Shown here in pieces: positions 20,491-28,810 of a stretch of 64,000 nucleotides of DNA; the first letter of the stretch is position 1; the number at the start of each line of letters is the position of its first letter. The position numbers and the translations under genes were made by a program. Under the pieces are notes generated by a model. It saw nothing but the letters and a program-made list of their open reading frames with translations. It had not been told where the DNA came from and made no database searches. The stretch covers positions 3,968,001 through 4,032,000 of the forward strand of contig NZ_AP024651.1 in NCBI RefSeq assembly GCF_019977295.1, read 5' to 3'. The stretch is from Arthrobacter sp. StoSoilB20 (GTDB lineage: Bacteria; Actinomycetota; Actinomycetes; Actinomycetales; Micrococcaceae).

Positions 20491-20844
20491 TTAGCCGGCG
20501 TCGAAACTTTCTTCGTCATCATCGTTGGGCGACTCTTCCTCCGGAAGGTCGTTGCCGCTGCCGTCCGGCAGGTCCCCATCGTTGCCGTCAGGCTGGATGG
20601 ACTGCTCGGTGAGGTACTGCTCGTCGGTTCCGCCGTATCGGCCTGCGCCGGGCTCTCCGGAGCTGTCGGAATCTTCCGGATCCAGGTGGCTGAGGTTCGG
20701 CGCGCCCGTACCTTCTCCCAATGAGGCCTCCTCAATGTCTTCTTCCACGCGGGGCTGTGCTTGGCCTCCGCCGGCTTCCTGCTCTGCGGTGGGGGTGCCG
20801 TAGCCTCCCACTTCCTCTTCCGGTGTGGCATTGTGCTGGTCCAT
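20491..20844 (-). CDS. Acidic disordered protein, 117 aa
   Basis: Dominated by Glu, Asp, Gly, Pro and Gln, with little hydrophobic content (for instance PEEEVGGYGTPTAEQEAGG and ESPNDDDEESFDAG), so intrinsically disordered. ATG 20844 has AAGGACAG upstream. A perfect GGCATG-TC-CATGCC palindrome at 20914-20927 lies in its promoter region. No family assigned; such proteins often act in desiccation or general stress. Confidence 0.6.
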   Translation of the reverse strand: MDQHNATPEEEVGGYGTPTAEQEAGGGQAQPRVEEDIEEASLGEGTGAPNLSHLDPEDSDSSGEPGAGRYGGTDEQYLTEQSIQPDGNDGDLPDGSGNDLPEEESPNDDDEESFDAG

Positions 20845-20913
20845 GTGAACTGTCCTTTCCCTGAGCGGTGGAACGTGTTTATGGAACACTTCGAACCTAT
20901 AAGGCCCCTTAGT

Positions 20914-20927
20914 GGCATGTCCATGCC
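20914..20927. promoter_or_regulatory. Palindrome upstream of the acidic-protein gene
   Basis: GGCATG-TC-CATGCC, perfect 6-2-6, 70 bp upstream of ATG 20844. It may be an operator. No cognate regulator is obvious nearby. Confidence 0.4.
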
Positions 20928-20973
20928 TTTGACGATAATAGTCAGCAAACTTAGTAAAAGGCCATTCGAGGCC

Positions 20974-21309
20974 TTAAGGCTCCACCGCGGAACGGTAAGC
21001 TTCGAACCCCGGACGCAGCTTCACTTCCCGCGGTCCCATGCTCGCAATGTCCTCCCACAGCACCAGGAACGATCCCCGGTGCCACCACCGCAGGAGCTGC
21101 GCCACGGGCCAGGGCTGGGAGATACGCTGGCGCTCGAACCCCAGGAACGAGGACGCGGTCCGGGGACTCACCACGATCCCCACCATCCTGGCCTGGCTCA
21201 GGAGTTGCCCCGGGGCGGCGTCAACGGCGAACCGCACATCCGACACTTCGCCCAGCCGCTGCCCGTCGCTGTCCACCACGTCGCTTCCCAACATGTCATT
21301 CAGGATCAT
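20974..21309 (-). CDS. PRC-barrel-like protein, last gene of the Nramp operon
   Basis: 111 aa. The N-terminal segment MILNDMLGSDVVDSDGQRLGEVSDVRF is a clear PRC-barrel strand pattern. The C-terminal part is Trp-rich (RISQPWPVAQLLRWWHRGSFLVLWEDI). It overlaps the end of the preceding PRC-like gene by 14 bp, so it is translated from the same message as the transporter. Probably a cytoplasmic accessory of the metal transporter, by association only. Confidence 0.65.
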   Translation of the reverse strand: MILNDMLGSDVVDSDGQRLGEVSDVRFAVDAAPGQLLSQARMVGIVVSPRTASSFLGFERQRISQPWPVAQLLRWWHRGSFLVLWEDIASMGPREVKLRPGFEAYRSAVEP

Positions 21310-21718
21310 GGCGCCCGCCCGGGATCCGCGCGATGACATGGTTCCGCAACCACCGCTCCACCCATGATGCATCCAGCGAGTCCGAGCGGACGCCCAACGT
21401 CACCACAGTGTCCACTCCTGCCACCACACTCCACGGAATGCGGATCAACCTGCTCGACGGCGGCCTGCCGCCGAAGATGCGCGTCCCCAACACCGGCCCT
21501 GTCAGCAAAGCCGTGATACGCGGCGGCTCAGTGCCCTCCGGGATCAACTCGTCCGGCTCGGGGCCGCTCAGCTCGATATCGTCCACAGTGGTGACGGGGA
21601 CGCCGTCGACGTCCAACATCTGCCGGTCCAGCAAGTGCAACTGGGCATCGAGCACCAGTCCTGCCGGCCACGGGGCAGGCCTGATGGTAGGCGGTTGGAT
21701 GCGTTTGGCCTTACTCAC
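21296..21718 (-). CDS. PRC-barrel-like accessory protein
   Basis: 140 aa starting at GTG 21718, which overlaps the transporter stop (GTGA). The core LVLDAQLHLLDRQMLDVDG and VPVTTVDDIELSG resemble PRC-barrel strands, and a second barrel-like half ends in RIPWSVVAGVDTVVTLGVRSDSLDASWVERWLRNHV. Together with the next gene this gives two tandem PRC-like proteins beside a metal transporter. Related transporter systems carry similar regulatory domains, so metal-dependent gating is a reasonable guess. Confidence 0.6.
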   Translation of the reverse strand: MSKAKRIQPPTIRPAPWPAGLVLDAQLHLLDRQMLDVDGVPVTTVDDIELSGPEPDELIPEGTEPPRITALLTGPVLGTRIFGGRPPSSRLIRIPWSVVAGVDTVVTLGVRSDSLDASWVERWLRNHVIARIPGGRHDPE

Positions 21719-22944
21719 GCTCCTGCTCCTGTCGCAATCATCAGGGGAATGGCCGCCAGGGAAGCCACCAGAATGATGACCAGGTAGACGAGCCCGGCAA
21801 TATTCACGGCCCGGTTGTTCACGTGCTTGCCCATGTATTGGGGGTCGTTCGCCACAATCAGAATCGGCAGGTACGTCAGGGGTAGGGCAATCGCGGAGAA
21901 AACCACTGAGTACTCCGTCACCAGGATGGGATCGACCCCCGTTGCCAGAACAGCAACACCAGCCAGCAACACCACCATCATGGCCACGTGGAAGCGCGAG
22001 GCCTCCGCAGGGCGGCGGAACTTGCCCCACGGCCACCCGAAAAACTGCGCCAGCGTGTACCCGCTCGAAAGCGTCGTTTCCAACGCCGCACCAAAGGTAG
22101 CAGCCACCACGCCAAGGATCAGGACAGCCAGCGCCAGCTGCCCGCCCGCCTGCGCTACCGGCAATGCCACCTGCGACAACGTTGTGACGCTGATGCCGGC
22201 GGGCAAGAGCACGACGGCGGCGCAAGCAGCGATCGCCAGCGACAGGAACCCGCCCAGCGGGAAACCCAGGAGAACATTGATGCGCGACTGGACCAGGTCT
22301 TTGACCTTCCAGCGCTCCTCAACGGCGCCGGAGGAAAAGAAGAACACCTCATAAGGGGTCATGGCAGCTCCGAAAAGGGCAATGGCGTAATACCAGTACG
22401 TGCCGGCACCCTCGCTGCCGGGAACGGAAGGGGAAAACGCCTGCCCGGCCAAGGCGCCCCAGTCCGGTTTCAGGAGGAAAAGCGCCACCGCAAAGACCAC
22501 CAGGGACAGGCCCACAAGCCCGGTGACGTTCTCCATGATGGAGAACTTGACCCGCCAGATCACCAACCACACGGCCAGCAGGGCGAACGGGACCCAGAGC
22601 ATGTAAGACACACCGCTCGCCAGCTGGAGGGCCAACGCGATGCCGCCGATCTCCGCCGTGACCGTCATGAGGTTGATCAGGAAAGACGCGCCCAGGTTGG
22701 CCAGTCCGGCCCTTGGTCCCATCCGTTCACGGATGACCTCGAAAGTGGCCCGGCCCGAGACAGCCGCTACGCGCCCGGACATGTTGGCAAACAGGCAAAT
22801 ACCCACGACACCGACCACCACAACCCATGCCAACGATAATCCGAAACGCGAACCCACCACGGCATTGGTCACCAGGTCCCCGATGTCGACAAAGCCCCCG
22901 ATCGCTGTCAGGATGCCAAGCGCAACACCGAGGAGCCGCTTCAC
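21715..22944 (-). CDS. Nramp-superfamily divalent metal transporter, atypical metal site
   Basis: 409 aa, about 11 membrane segments. The family fold is recognisable, but the helix 1 metal motif, normally DPGN, reads DIGD (residues 20-23), and the helix 6 motif around Met reads AMTPYE (M195) instead of the usual M-x-H pattern. Such changes are known in the Nramp-related magnesium transporters and outlying groups, so manganese uptake should not be assumed. Start and end both overlap neighbours by 4 bp. Inner-membrane importer energised by protons or membrane potential. Confidence 0.75.
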   Translation of the reverse strand: MKRLLGVALGILTAIGGFVDIGDLVTNAVVGSRFGLSLAWVVVVGVVGICLFANMSGRVAAVSGRATFEVIRERMGPRAGLANLGASFLINLMTVTAEIGGIALALQLASGVSYMLWVPFALLAVWLVIWRVKFSIMENVTGLVGLSLVVFAVALFLLKPDWGALAGQAFSPSVPGSEGAGTYWYYAIALFGAAMTPYEVFFFSSGAVEERWKVKDLVQSRINVLLGFPLGGFLSLAIAACAAVVLLPAGISVTTLSQVALPVAQAGGQLALAVLILGVVAATFGAALETTLSSGYTLAQFFGWPWGKFRRPAEASRFHVAMMVVLLAGVAVLATGVDPILVTEYSVVFSAIALPLTYLPILIVANDPQYMGKHVNNRAVNIAGLVYLVIILVASLAAIPLMIATGAGA

Positions 22945-23411
22945 TGGATGCCGGCCTTTGCCATGAGACGGTCCAACTGCCCAGTGGCAACGCGGAGTTC
23001 TTCCCGCACTGCCGACAGTTGGGACTGCCCCTCCCCAGGGCCGGTGGCCGGTGCGCCCAGGACGTCCCGGGCGTGCAGGAGGGCGCGGGAAATGGTGGAG
23101 AAGGATGCCAGGAGATCGTTCCGGACTGCGCGCTCATCCTCCAGCGGGGCCTTCACGCCATGGACTTCATGGGTGGCCGACTCCACCTCGCCCAGCATGT
23201 CATCCACGGCGGTGGAGGAGGCGGCCGCCGTCGTGCTGTCCTCCATCCTCAGGTCCACCGCGAGGCTGGCCGCCCGGACTGCCGAGGAAACTTCCTTGGC
23301 GGGGCGTTGCAGTGCGTCGGCGGCAGACGCCGGTGAGCATCCAGTCAGCACTCCGGTCATGACCGCCAAGGATGCGAGGAGAACAACCAGGCATCGCGCG
23401 GATCTGCTCAT
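22941..23411 (-). CDS. Lipoprotein of the Nramp operon
   Basis: 156 aa. Signal with lipobox LTGC (Cys about 25). The mature part is helical and charged, without known domain (SAVRAASLAVDLRMEDS, then repeated amphipathic helices to the end). It overlaps both the upstream small membrane gene and the transporter by 4 bp, so it is strictly co-translated. Could be an extracytoplasmic metal-handling or structural partner; no metal-binding motif is visible. Confidence 0.7.
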   Translation of the reverse strand: MSRSARCLVVLLASLAVMTGVLTGCSPASAADALQRPAKEVSSAVRAASLAVDLRMEDSTTAAASSTAVDDMLGEVESATHEVHGVKAPLEDERAVRNDLLASFSTISRALLHARDVLGAPATGPGEGQSQLSAVREELRVATGQLDRLMAKAGIQ

Positions 23412-23611
23412 GACGGCTGCGGAACCTCACAGCCGCCCTGCGGGTCCAGGCCCGTGTAATTCAGGGGGCCCGCGACAATATTCAGGGCTATGGTTGCAAA
23501 CTGCGAGCACTGGGCAGGCGGGGCACTGAAATAACCCCGCTGGCCGGCCGCAATTGCGCCGATAACGAGCCAAACAACAACGATCAGCCCGATGATTGAA
23601 CCGATACGCAT
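23408..23611 (-). CDS. Small membrane protein, first gene of the Nramp operon
   Basis: 67 aa. One N-terminal hydrophobic segment (IIGLIVVVWLVIGAIAAGQ), then a polar outside part with two Cys (AQCSQF and GGCEVPQPS) that could form a disulfide. ATG 23611 (MRIGS) is preferred over the in-frame start four codons upstream. The overlap with the lipoprotein gene is 4 bp. No family. Confidence 0.65.
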   Translation of the reverse strand: MRIGSIIGLIVVVWLVIGAIAAGQRGYFSAPPAQCSQFATIALNIVAGPLNYTGLDPQGGCEVPQPS

Positions 23612-23729
23612 TTCTTCACCCATCGCAAAACGTGCAAATTCACGGAATTAGTGGCGAAGGGCAGGAGAAGGTTCACCAACAGCGCAGCCGCGGACAGGAA
23701 ACCTCCCGCCCGCGACCATGCTGTACCGA

Positions 23730-23993
23730 TCAATCCGTGGGATTTGGTTCGGTGGTCAGACCACGGTCGTCCGCGGTCCCTTCGTCCTTTTCTTCTGCCG
23801 GTCCCGGCGGGTTGGCTGACTCGCTGGGACCCGCGTCGACGGCGTCGTCCGTGCCTTCGGGCGACGCATCGTCTACGGGTGCCCGGCCGCTGGATTCAGG
23901 CGCTCCCGGGTCCCTGGGGATGGGGTTTCCGGGGGTCGTGGTTCCATCGCGAACCTGGGCAAAACCGGCTACTTCACTTGGATCAGTGGTCAT
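23730..23993 (-). CDS. Disordered acidic protein, 87 aa
   Basis: Rich in Pro, Asp, Glu, Gly and Thr with no hydrophobic core; it resembles the acidic protein at 20491-20844 in composition. Its ATG overlaps the stop of the small membrane protein upstream (ATGA), so the two are coupled. Function unknown. Confidence 0.55.
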   Translation of the reverse strand: MTTDPSEVAGFAQVRDGTTTPGNPIPRDPGAPESSGRAPVDDASPEGTDDAVDAGPSESANPPGPAEEKDEGTADDRGLTTEPNPTD

Positions 23994-24148
23994 ACGCGCG
24001 ACCGGCCACGGCCAAGGACCCAGCCCAGGAGGGCCAGCACCAAGAGGATGATTCCCACCCACAGCAAGAAGCTGAGGGCTTGGTTGAATCCACCCACAAG
24101 GAGCAGGATGATCGCGATTACGCCGGCGATTACTAAGAGTGTGTTCAT
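23990..24148 (-). CDS. Tiny hydrophobic membrane protein, 52 aa
   Basis: Starts MNTLLVIAGVIAIILLL, then GGFNQALSFLL, a second hydrophobic segment and a basic end GRGRSRV. Two membrane spans fill the protein. It resembles the small hydrophobic proteins (DUF6131-like) widespread in actinobacteria. It overlaps the downstream gene by 4 bp. A GTTT-N15-GGGTAC promoter-like element lies about 120 bp upstream, which would place it under a general-stress sigma factor. Confidence 0.65.
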   Translation of the reverse strand: MNTLLVIAGVIAIILLLVGGFNQALSFLLWVGIILLVLALLGWVLGRGRSRV

Positions 24149-24270
24149 TGAGCTACGCATCCCTTCAATAAATTGTGTCTATTCAGGAAGGCGTCCGCTG
24201 GTACCCCACAACGGGGCGCCACCCATGCCAACGGGCACCGATCGAAGAAATAGTTCTCCATATCGCTTTA

Positions 24271-24295
24271 GTACCCCTCGGAAACAGGTTCAAAC
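24271..24295 (-). promoter_or_regulatory. Possible general-stress sigma promoter
   Basis: On the minus strand GTTT (24295-24292), a 15-nt spacer and GGGTAC (24276-24271) match the SigB/SigF-type pattern GTTT-N14-16-GGGTA. It would drive the tiny membrane protein and disordered protein genes. Confidence 0.35.
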
Positions 24296-24378
24296 GGAAC
24301 CGATACTCCAAGGAAGCACGTCCACAGCATCATGATAAGCGCGCATTTGTGTTTCGGCGACGTATTTTGAAAGGAAAC

Positions 24379-25143
24379 TTAGTAGCCCTTGGCGGAAAAG
24401 GCTCCGAGGGCGCGGCTGATCTCCCGGGCGGTGCCGGCGGCGGCCTCCCCATATTCCTGATACTTGTCCGGGACAATCCTGCTGGAGGGGCCGGAGATGG
24501 AGATGGATCCGGCTGCCACACCACCGGGGCCAAGCAGTGGAACGCCAATGGAGGTAATCCCCGTACTGAGTCCTTGCTCGTTGATGGAGTACCCGCGGGC
24601 GCGGGTGTCCACGATCATCGTGCGAAGCTGCGCGGGATCCACCACGGTTTGTGGGGTCAGCGCTTCCAACGGCCCGGCCAGGTACTCGTCAACAAAAGCC
24701 TCGTCGGCAGCGGATAAGTAAGCCATTCCCGTGGAGGAGGCGTGCATCGGCAGCCTGGAACCCAGCGGCAGGAACGCCCTCAGGACGTGCGGGGTGTCCA
24801 GCCGCTCGATGATGAGCATGTATCCCCGGTCCGGAACCGCCAGGTGGACGGTTTCCGTGGTGTCCAGCTGAAGTGCGTTCAAGGGCCCCATGGCAGCGTC
24901 ACGGATTACCGATCCGCTGCTCCCCCGGCTGGCTACAGCGAACGCATGGTTGGTCAGCACCCACTTGCTGGACTGGACCTCGGACTGCGCCACCCAGCCC
25001 AATTCGGCCAGCGTCCTGAGCATGCGGAGCACGGTTGCCTTGGGAACGTCCACCTCACGGCTGAGCTCGGACAGGCCGGCTGGCTGATTGTCCGAGACCG
25101 CCTCCAGCACCCTGATGGCCGTGACGACGCTCTGCGTACTCAT
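24379..25143 (-). CDS. IclR-family transcriptional regulator
   Basis: 254 aa. N-terminal winged helix (LSELSREVDVPKATVLRMLRTLAELGWV), C-terminal IclR effector domain (STGMAYLSA, ARGYSINEQGLSTGITSIGVPLLGPGGVAAGSISISGP). Divergent from a transporter/CoA-transferase/crotonase operon, with a perfect palindrome between. It probably controls that catabolic operon in response to its substrate or CoA thioester. Confidence 0.9.
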   Translation of the reverse strand: MSTQSVVTAIRVLEAVSDNQPAGLSELSREVDVPKATVLRMLRTLAELGWVAQSEVQSSKWVLTNHAFAVASRGSSGSVIRDAAMGPLNALQLDTTETVHLAVPDRGYMLIIERLDTPHVLRAFLPLGSRLPMHASSTGMAYLSAADEAFVDEYLAGPLEALTPQTVVDPAQLRTMIVDTRARGYSINEQGLSTGITSIGVPLLGPGGVAAGSISISGPSSRIVPDKYQEYGEAAAGTAREISRALGAFSAKGY

Positions 25144-25202
25144 GCAACCCTCCCGCTTGACCCACTACTTCCAGTGCCCTACATTACAGGCGACTTCCCA
25201 AA

Positions 25203-25219
25203 ATGAACCGTTGGTTCAT
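25203..25219. promoter_or_regulatory. Palindromic IclR operator
   Basis: ATGAACC-GTT-GGTTCAT, perfect 7-3-7, between the divergent IclR gene (starts 25143) and the transporter (starts 25257). A third half-site GTGAACC follows at 25223-25229. The geometry fits IclR family sites. Confidence 0.75.
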
Positions 25220-25256
25220 CCAGTGAACCGAAGTAGTTTGATTGGAGACCGGGCCT

Positions 25257-26636
25257 ATGGAATTACAGATACTCGCCTTGGCCATCTTTGTAGGCGTCTT
25301 CGTCCTGGCAACCCTGCGCAAAGTGCACATCGGAGTGCTCATGTTCGCAGCGGCAGCAGGCGTCGGCGTCTGGATGGCCGGAATGACCATCGAGAAGGTG
25401 GTGGCAGGTTTCCCCATCGGGATCCTTGTCCTGCTTGTCGGGGTGACCTACTTCTTCGCGATCGCCCAAGCCAACGGGACCATCGATCGAATCATCGAGA
25501 TGGCCATCGCCAAAGTGGGTGACCGCGCTTTTTTCCTGCCCTTGGCCTTCTTTGCCCTCACTATCGGCATCTCCGCCATGGGCTCGCCGTTGGCGGGACT
25601 GGTGATGGCACCCATCGGCATGCCACTGGCCAAGAGGTACGGCATCGACCGCATGCTCATGGGCCTGGCCATCGGTTCCGGCCTCAGCGCCGGAGGATTC
25701 GCACCCACCAGCCTGTTCGGCATCGTCACCTACGGCACGGCAAGGGCGGCCGGAATCGACCTCGATCCACTGGTCCTCTTCAGCGTGGCCCTGGGTACCA
25801 ACATCCTGCTTCTGGCTGCCGCCTATGTCCTCTTCGGCGGGCTTAAGCTGCTCAACACCCGCACGGCTGACGGTTTCGGCAGCAACGTGCCGCGCTTCAG
25901 CGCAAGCCGCCCAACGCCGTCGCACCCTTTTGAGCGCGAAGGCAACATTGCGCGGGGCAAGCAAGCCGCCGAACAGGCCGTCCAGGTCCTGGACGAACCG
26001 GCCCCTGAGCCGCAGCCTTCACGGCTGAACCGCAACCAGATCATCACCGTGCTGTGTATGGCCGGACTGGTTCTGACCGTCATCCTCATGTCAGTTCTCG
26101 GTGCAAGCCCGGACATCGGCGTCCTGTGCTTCGCCTTCGCCTCGGTCCTCACGCTCTGCGATCCCCTGTCCGGCAAATCGGCTGTGACCAAAATCGATTG
26201 GTCCACAGTCCTGCTGGTGGGCGGGATCATCACGTTCGTCGGAGTCCTTCAGACCATGGGAGCCGTCGCATTGCTCGGCCAAGCAGCCGGCGCCGTCGGG
26301 ACGCCGCTGCTTGCGGCCCTGGTGATTTGCGCTATCGGCGCCCTCGTCTCGGCTTTCGCTTCCACCACCGGGATGCTCGCCGCCCTGGTGCCCCTGGCAC
26401 TTCCGCTGGTGGCCTCCGGAGACGTCGCCGGGTGGGCTGTCATTGCCGCTCTGGGCGTGTGCTCGTCGATTGTTGACGTCTCGCCGTTTTCCACCGTCGG
26501 CGCCACGTTCGTGGCCACCGTCGACGCCGATGAACGCCCCCGCATCACCAGGCTCCTCACCCGTTGGGGCTTGTCCATGGTGATGGCAGGGCCGCTCCTC
26601 CTGGTAGGCGCCCTGGTGCTGCCATCCAGCCTCTGA
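25257..26636 (+). CDS. MatC-like dicarboxylate transporter
   Basis: 459 aa, about 12 membrane segments in two halves joined by a polar loop (about residues 205-260). The N-terminal half resembles the dicarboxylate carrier MatC domain, and the C-terminal VDVSPFSTVGATFVAT resembles the SPFST ion/substrate hairpin of SLC13-like carriers. It is first in an operon with a CoA-transferase and a crotonase, so it likely imports a dicarboxylic acid (malonate type). The precise acid is inferred only from context. Confidence 0.78.
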   Translation: MELQILALAIFVGVFVLATLRKVHIGVLMFAAAAGVGVWMAGMTIEKVVAGFPIGILVLLVGVTYFFAIAQANGTIDRIIEMAIAKVGDRAFFLPLAFFALTIGISAMGSPLAGLVMAPIGMPLAKRYGIDRMLMGLAIGSGLSAGGFAPTSLFGIVTYGTARAAGIDLDPLVLFSVALGTNILLLAAAYVLFGGLKLLNTRTADGFGSNVPRFSASRPTPSHPFEREGNIARGKQAAEQAVQVLDEPAPEPQPSRLNRNQIITVLCMAGLVLTVILMSVLGASPDIGVLCFAFASVLTLCDPLSGKSAVTKIDWSTVLLVGGIITFVGVLQTMGAVALLGQAAGAVGTPLLAALVICAIGALVSAFASTTGMLAALVPLALPLVASGDVAGWAVIAALGVCSSIVDVSPFSTVGATFVATVDADERPRITRLLTRWGLSMVMAGPLLLVGALVLPSSL

Positions 26637-26661
26637 ACCCTTTACAGACAGGACAGAAACC

Positions 26662-27897
26662 ATGCTTCAACCACTCCGCGGAATCACCGTGATCGACCTC
26701 AGCCGTGCCCTCGCCGGACCCTATTGCACCGCGCTCCTTGCCGACATGGGCGCCAGGATCATCAAAGTCGAGAGCGTCAACGGTGGCGATACTGCCCGTC
26801 AATGGCCCCCGTTCCAGGACGGTCACAGCCTCTACTTCGAGTCCGTCAACCGCAACAAAAGCTCCGTGTGCCTGGATTTCTATTCAGCCGAGGGACGCGA
26901 AATCCTGGCCGGCTTGATTGCCGACGCCGATGTCCTGGTGGAGAACTTCAAGCCCGGAACACTGGAGAAAATGGGCTTTCCGGCATCCCGGCTTGAAGAG
27001 CTGAACCCCGGGCTCGTGGTGGGATCCGTTACCGGCTTCGGCAACACGGGCCCCCTCAAGGACGACGCCGGACTGGACCAGGTGATCCAGGGAATGTCGG
27101 GGCTGATGTCCGTCACTGGACCGGGGCCTGGCTCGGCATACCGGGTGGGCGTACCGATCGTGGACATCACGTCCGGAATGATCTGCGCGTTCGGGATCGT
27201 GTCAGCGCTCTTGGGGGCACGGAACGGCGAGCGCCCTGGCCGAGTGTCCACTTCCCTGCTGGAGACCGCCCTGAACCTGTCCGCCTTCCAAGGGCAAAAG
27301 GCGCTCAGCCTCGGCGAAGCACCTGCTCCCCAGGGCAACAACCACCCCGTCATCGCCCCTTATGGCATGTTCGCCACAGCCACGGAATCCATCAATATCG
27401 CCGTGGGCAGCGAGAAGCAATGGCGCGCTTTCTGCGGTCTGCTGGGCATGCCCACCGCCGTGGAGGATCCCCGCTTCATCACCGGCGCGGACCGCTCGGC
27501 CAACAGGGACCAGCTGACGGAGCTCATAGAAGTTGCCCTCTCCGCCAAGCCCGCGTCCGAGTGGGTACCCCTGATCAGCGAGGCAGGCATCCCCTGCGGC
27601 CCCATTTACAACTACATCCAGGCGCTGGCCTCGGAGCAGGTTGCCGCCCTGGGACTCGTCCAGCACGGCCAACGCCGCGACGGATCACCCCTGCCCCTTC
27701 TCCGCGGGCCGCTGACCCTGGATGGCGAGGCCAGCGAAATTCTGTTTCCCCCGCCGCTGCTGGGCGAGCACACCGCCCAGATACTCATGGAGCGTGGAAT
27801 GACGCTCGACGACGTCACCCGGCTTGAGCGCGAGGGCCGCCTTGTCTGCGCACCGGCTTCCGCGCAGGTACCGGAAACGATGGGAGCACAGCGATGA
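26662..27897 (+). CDS. Family III (CaiB/BaiF) CoA-transferase
   Basis: 411 aa. The family start ALAGPYCTALLADMGARIIKVE, the NKSSVCLDF segment, FGNTGP (126-131) and the catalytic Asp in GLDQ (D139) are all present. It moves CoA between carboxylic acids. It follows the transporter by 25 bases and overlaps the crotonase gene by 4 bp. Together they suggest uptake and activation of an organic acid. Confidence 0.9.
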   Translation: MLQPLRGITVIDLSRALAGPYCTALLADMGARIIKVESVNGGDTARQWPPFQDGHSLYFESVNRNKSSVCLDFYSAEGREILAGLIADADVLVENFKPGTLEKMGFPASRLEELNPGLVVGSVTGFGNTGPLKDDAGLDQVIQGMSGLMSVTGPGPGSAYRVGVPIVDITSGMICAFGIVSALLGARNGERPGRVSTSLLETALNLSAFQGQKALSLGEAPAPQGNNHPVIAPYGMFATATESINIAVGSEKQWRAFCGLLGMPTAVEDPRFITGADRSANRDQLTELIEVALSAKPASEWVPLISEAGIPCGPIYNYIQALASEQVAALGLVQHGQRRDGSPLPLLRGPLTLDGEASEILFPPPLLGEHTAQILMERGMTLDDVTRLEREGRLVCAPASAQVPETMGAQR

Positions 27898-28745
27898 CTG
27901 TTATGTCCCCTGCGGCAACTGCCCGTCCCGAGGTTTCCCGCGCGGGCCACATTTCCCTTTCCGTGGTTGACGGCGTGGCCACCGTGGAAATCAGCAACCT
28001 CTCCCAGCGGAACGCCCTGACCCGGGCCATGTGCCGGGAGGTACAGGAGTTGATGCCGCGGTTGGACGCCGATCCCGACGTCGCAGTTGTGGTGCTGCGT
28101 GGGGATGGCAATACGTTCTGCGCAGGGGCGGCCATCAGCGAACTAGCGTCAGTGCTGATCGATCCTCAGGCGGACGGTTCCACCGTGGATCACCTCAGCG
28201 CAGCCGATGCTGCCATCGCTTCAGTGTCCAAGCCAACGGTGGCCCTGGTGGAGGGTGCCTGCATGGGTGGCGGCTGGCAGATTGCCTCGGCCTGCGACTT
28301 CATCATCGCCAACGATCAGGCCGTCATTGGGCTGACCCCTGCCAAGATCGGCATCATCTACCCGCGGCCCGGTTTGGAACGGCTCATCCGGCAGGTAGGT
28401 CATGCCAAGGCGAAGTACATCCTCCTCACCGGACAGACGTTCAGCGCCACTGAAGCCTGCGCGCTCAGCCTGGTGGCCGACGTCGTGCCTTCCGAATCTT
28501 TTGAGGAGAAGTGCGCAGCGCTGGTCAGTACGCTCCGGAGCCGTTCGCGGTTCTCGATGCACGCCATGAAGCGACTCGTGGATCTAACCGACTTAGCGGA
28601 TGTTCCCGGTTCCAGTCTGGCGGTCATTGAGCAAGAGTGGGCGGAGGCGTGGTCCGCGATGCCGGATAGTCCTGACATGGGGATCGGCATCCAGGCCTTC
28701 CTGACCCGGGAGCAACCCCAGTTCCGGTGGCAGCCCGGGGCGTGA
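27894..28745 (+). CDS. Crotonase-fold enzyme, probably a decarboxylase type
   Basis: 283 aa. Crotonase landmarks are clear: FCAGAAISEL (oxyanion loop, about 75-84) and GACMGGGWQIASACDF (121-136). The usual hydratase glutamates are absent: the segment that should read with Glu is IGLTPAKIGIIYP (146-157). TPxxLGVPY with the catalytic Tyr is the arrangement in methylmalonyl-CoA decarboxylase (YgfG/ScpB), and Y156 sits in the equivalent place. The YgfG His in GHDI is Ala here. A malonyl-type CoA decarboxylase is therefore more likely than an enoyl-CoA hydratase, but not proven. Confidence 0.75.
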   Translation: MTVMSPAATARPEVSRAGHISLSVVDGVATVEISNLSQRNALTRAMCREVQELMPRLDADPDVAVVVLRGDGNTFCAGAAISELASVLIDPQADGSTVDHLSAADAAIASVSKPTVALVEGACMGGGWQIASACDFIIANDQAVIGLTPAKIGIIYPRPGLERLIRQVGHAKAKYILLTGQTFSATEACALSLVADVVPSESFEEKCAALVSTLRSRSRFSMHAMKRLVDLTDLADVPGSSLAVIEQEWAEAWSAMPDSPDMGIGIQAFLTREQPQFRWQPGA

Positions 28746-28810
28746 GCCCCGCCACACCTCGGGACAAGAGGGCACCTCCCTTCGTTGGTCAGGAAACGAG
28801 GGGAGGCCTC

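Noticed and set aside
21988..22839. Plus-strand frame of 283 aa across the Nramp-like gene
   Set aside because: Low-complexity His/Arg/Gln composition typical of an antisense shadow; the minus strand encodes a clear transporter.
27894..28745. Plain enoyl-CoA hydratase call
   Set aside because: The catalytic glutamates are absent, so a decarboxylase-type role is preferred.
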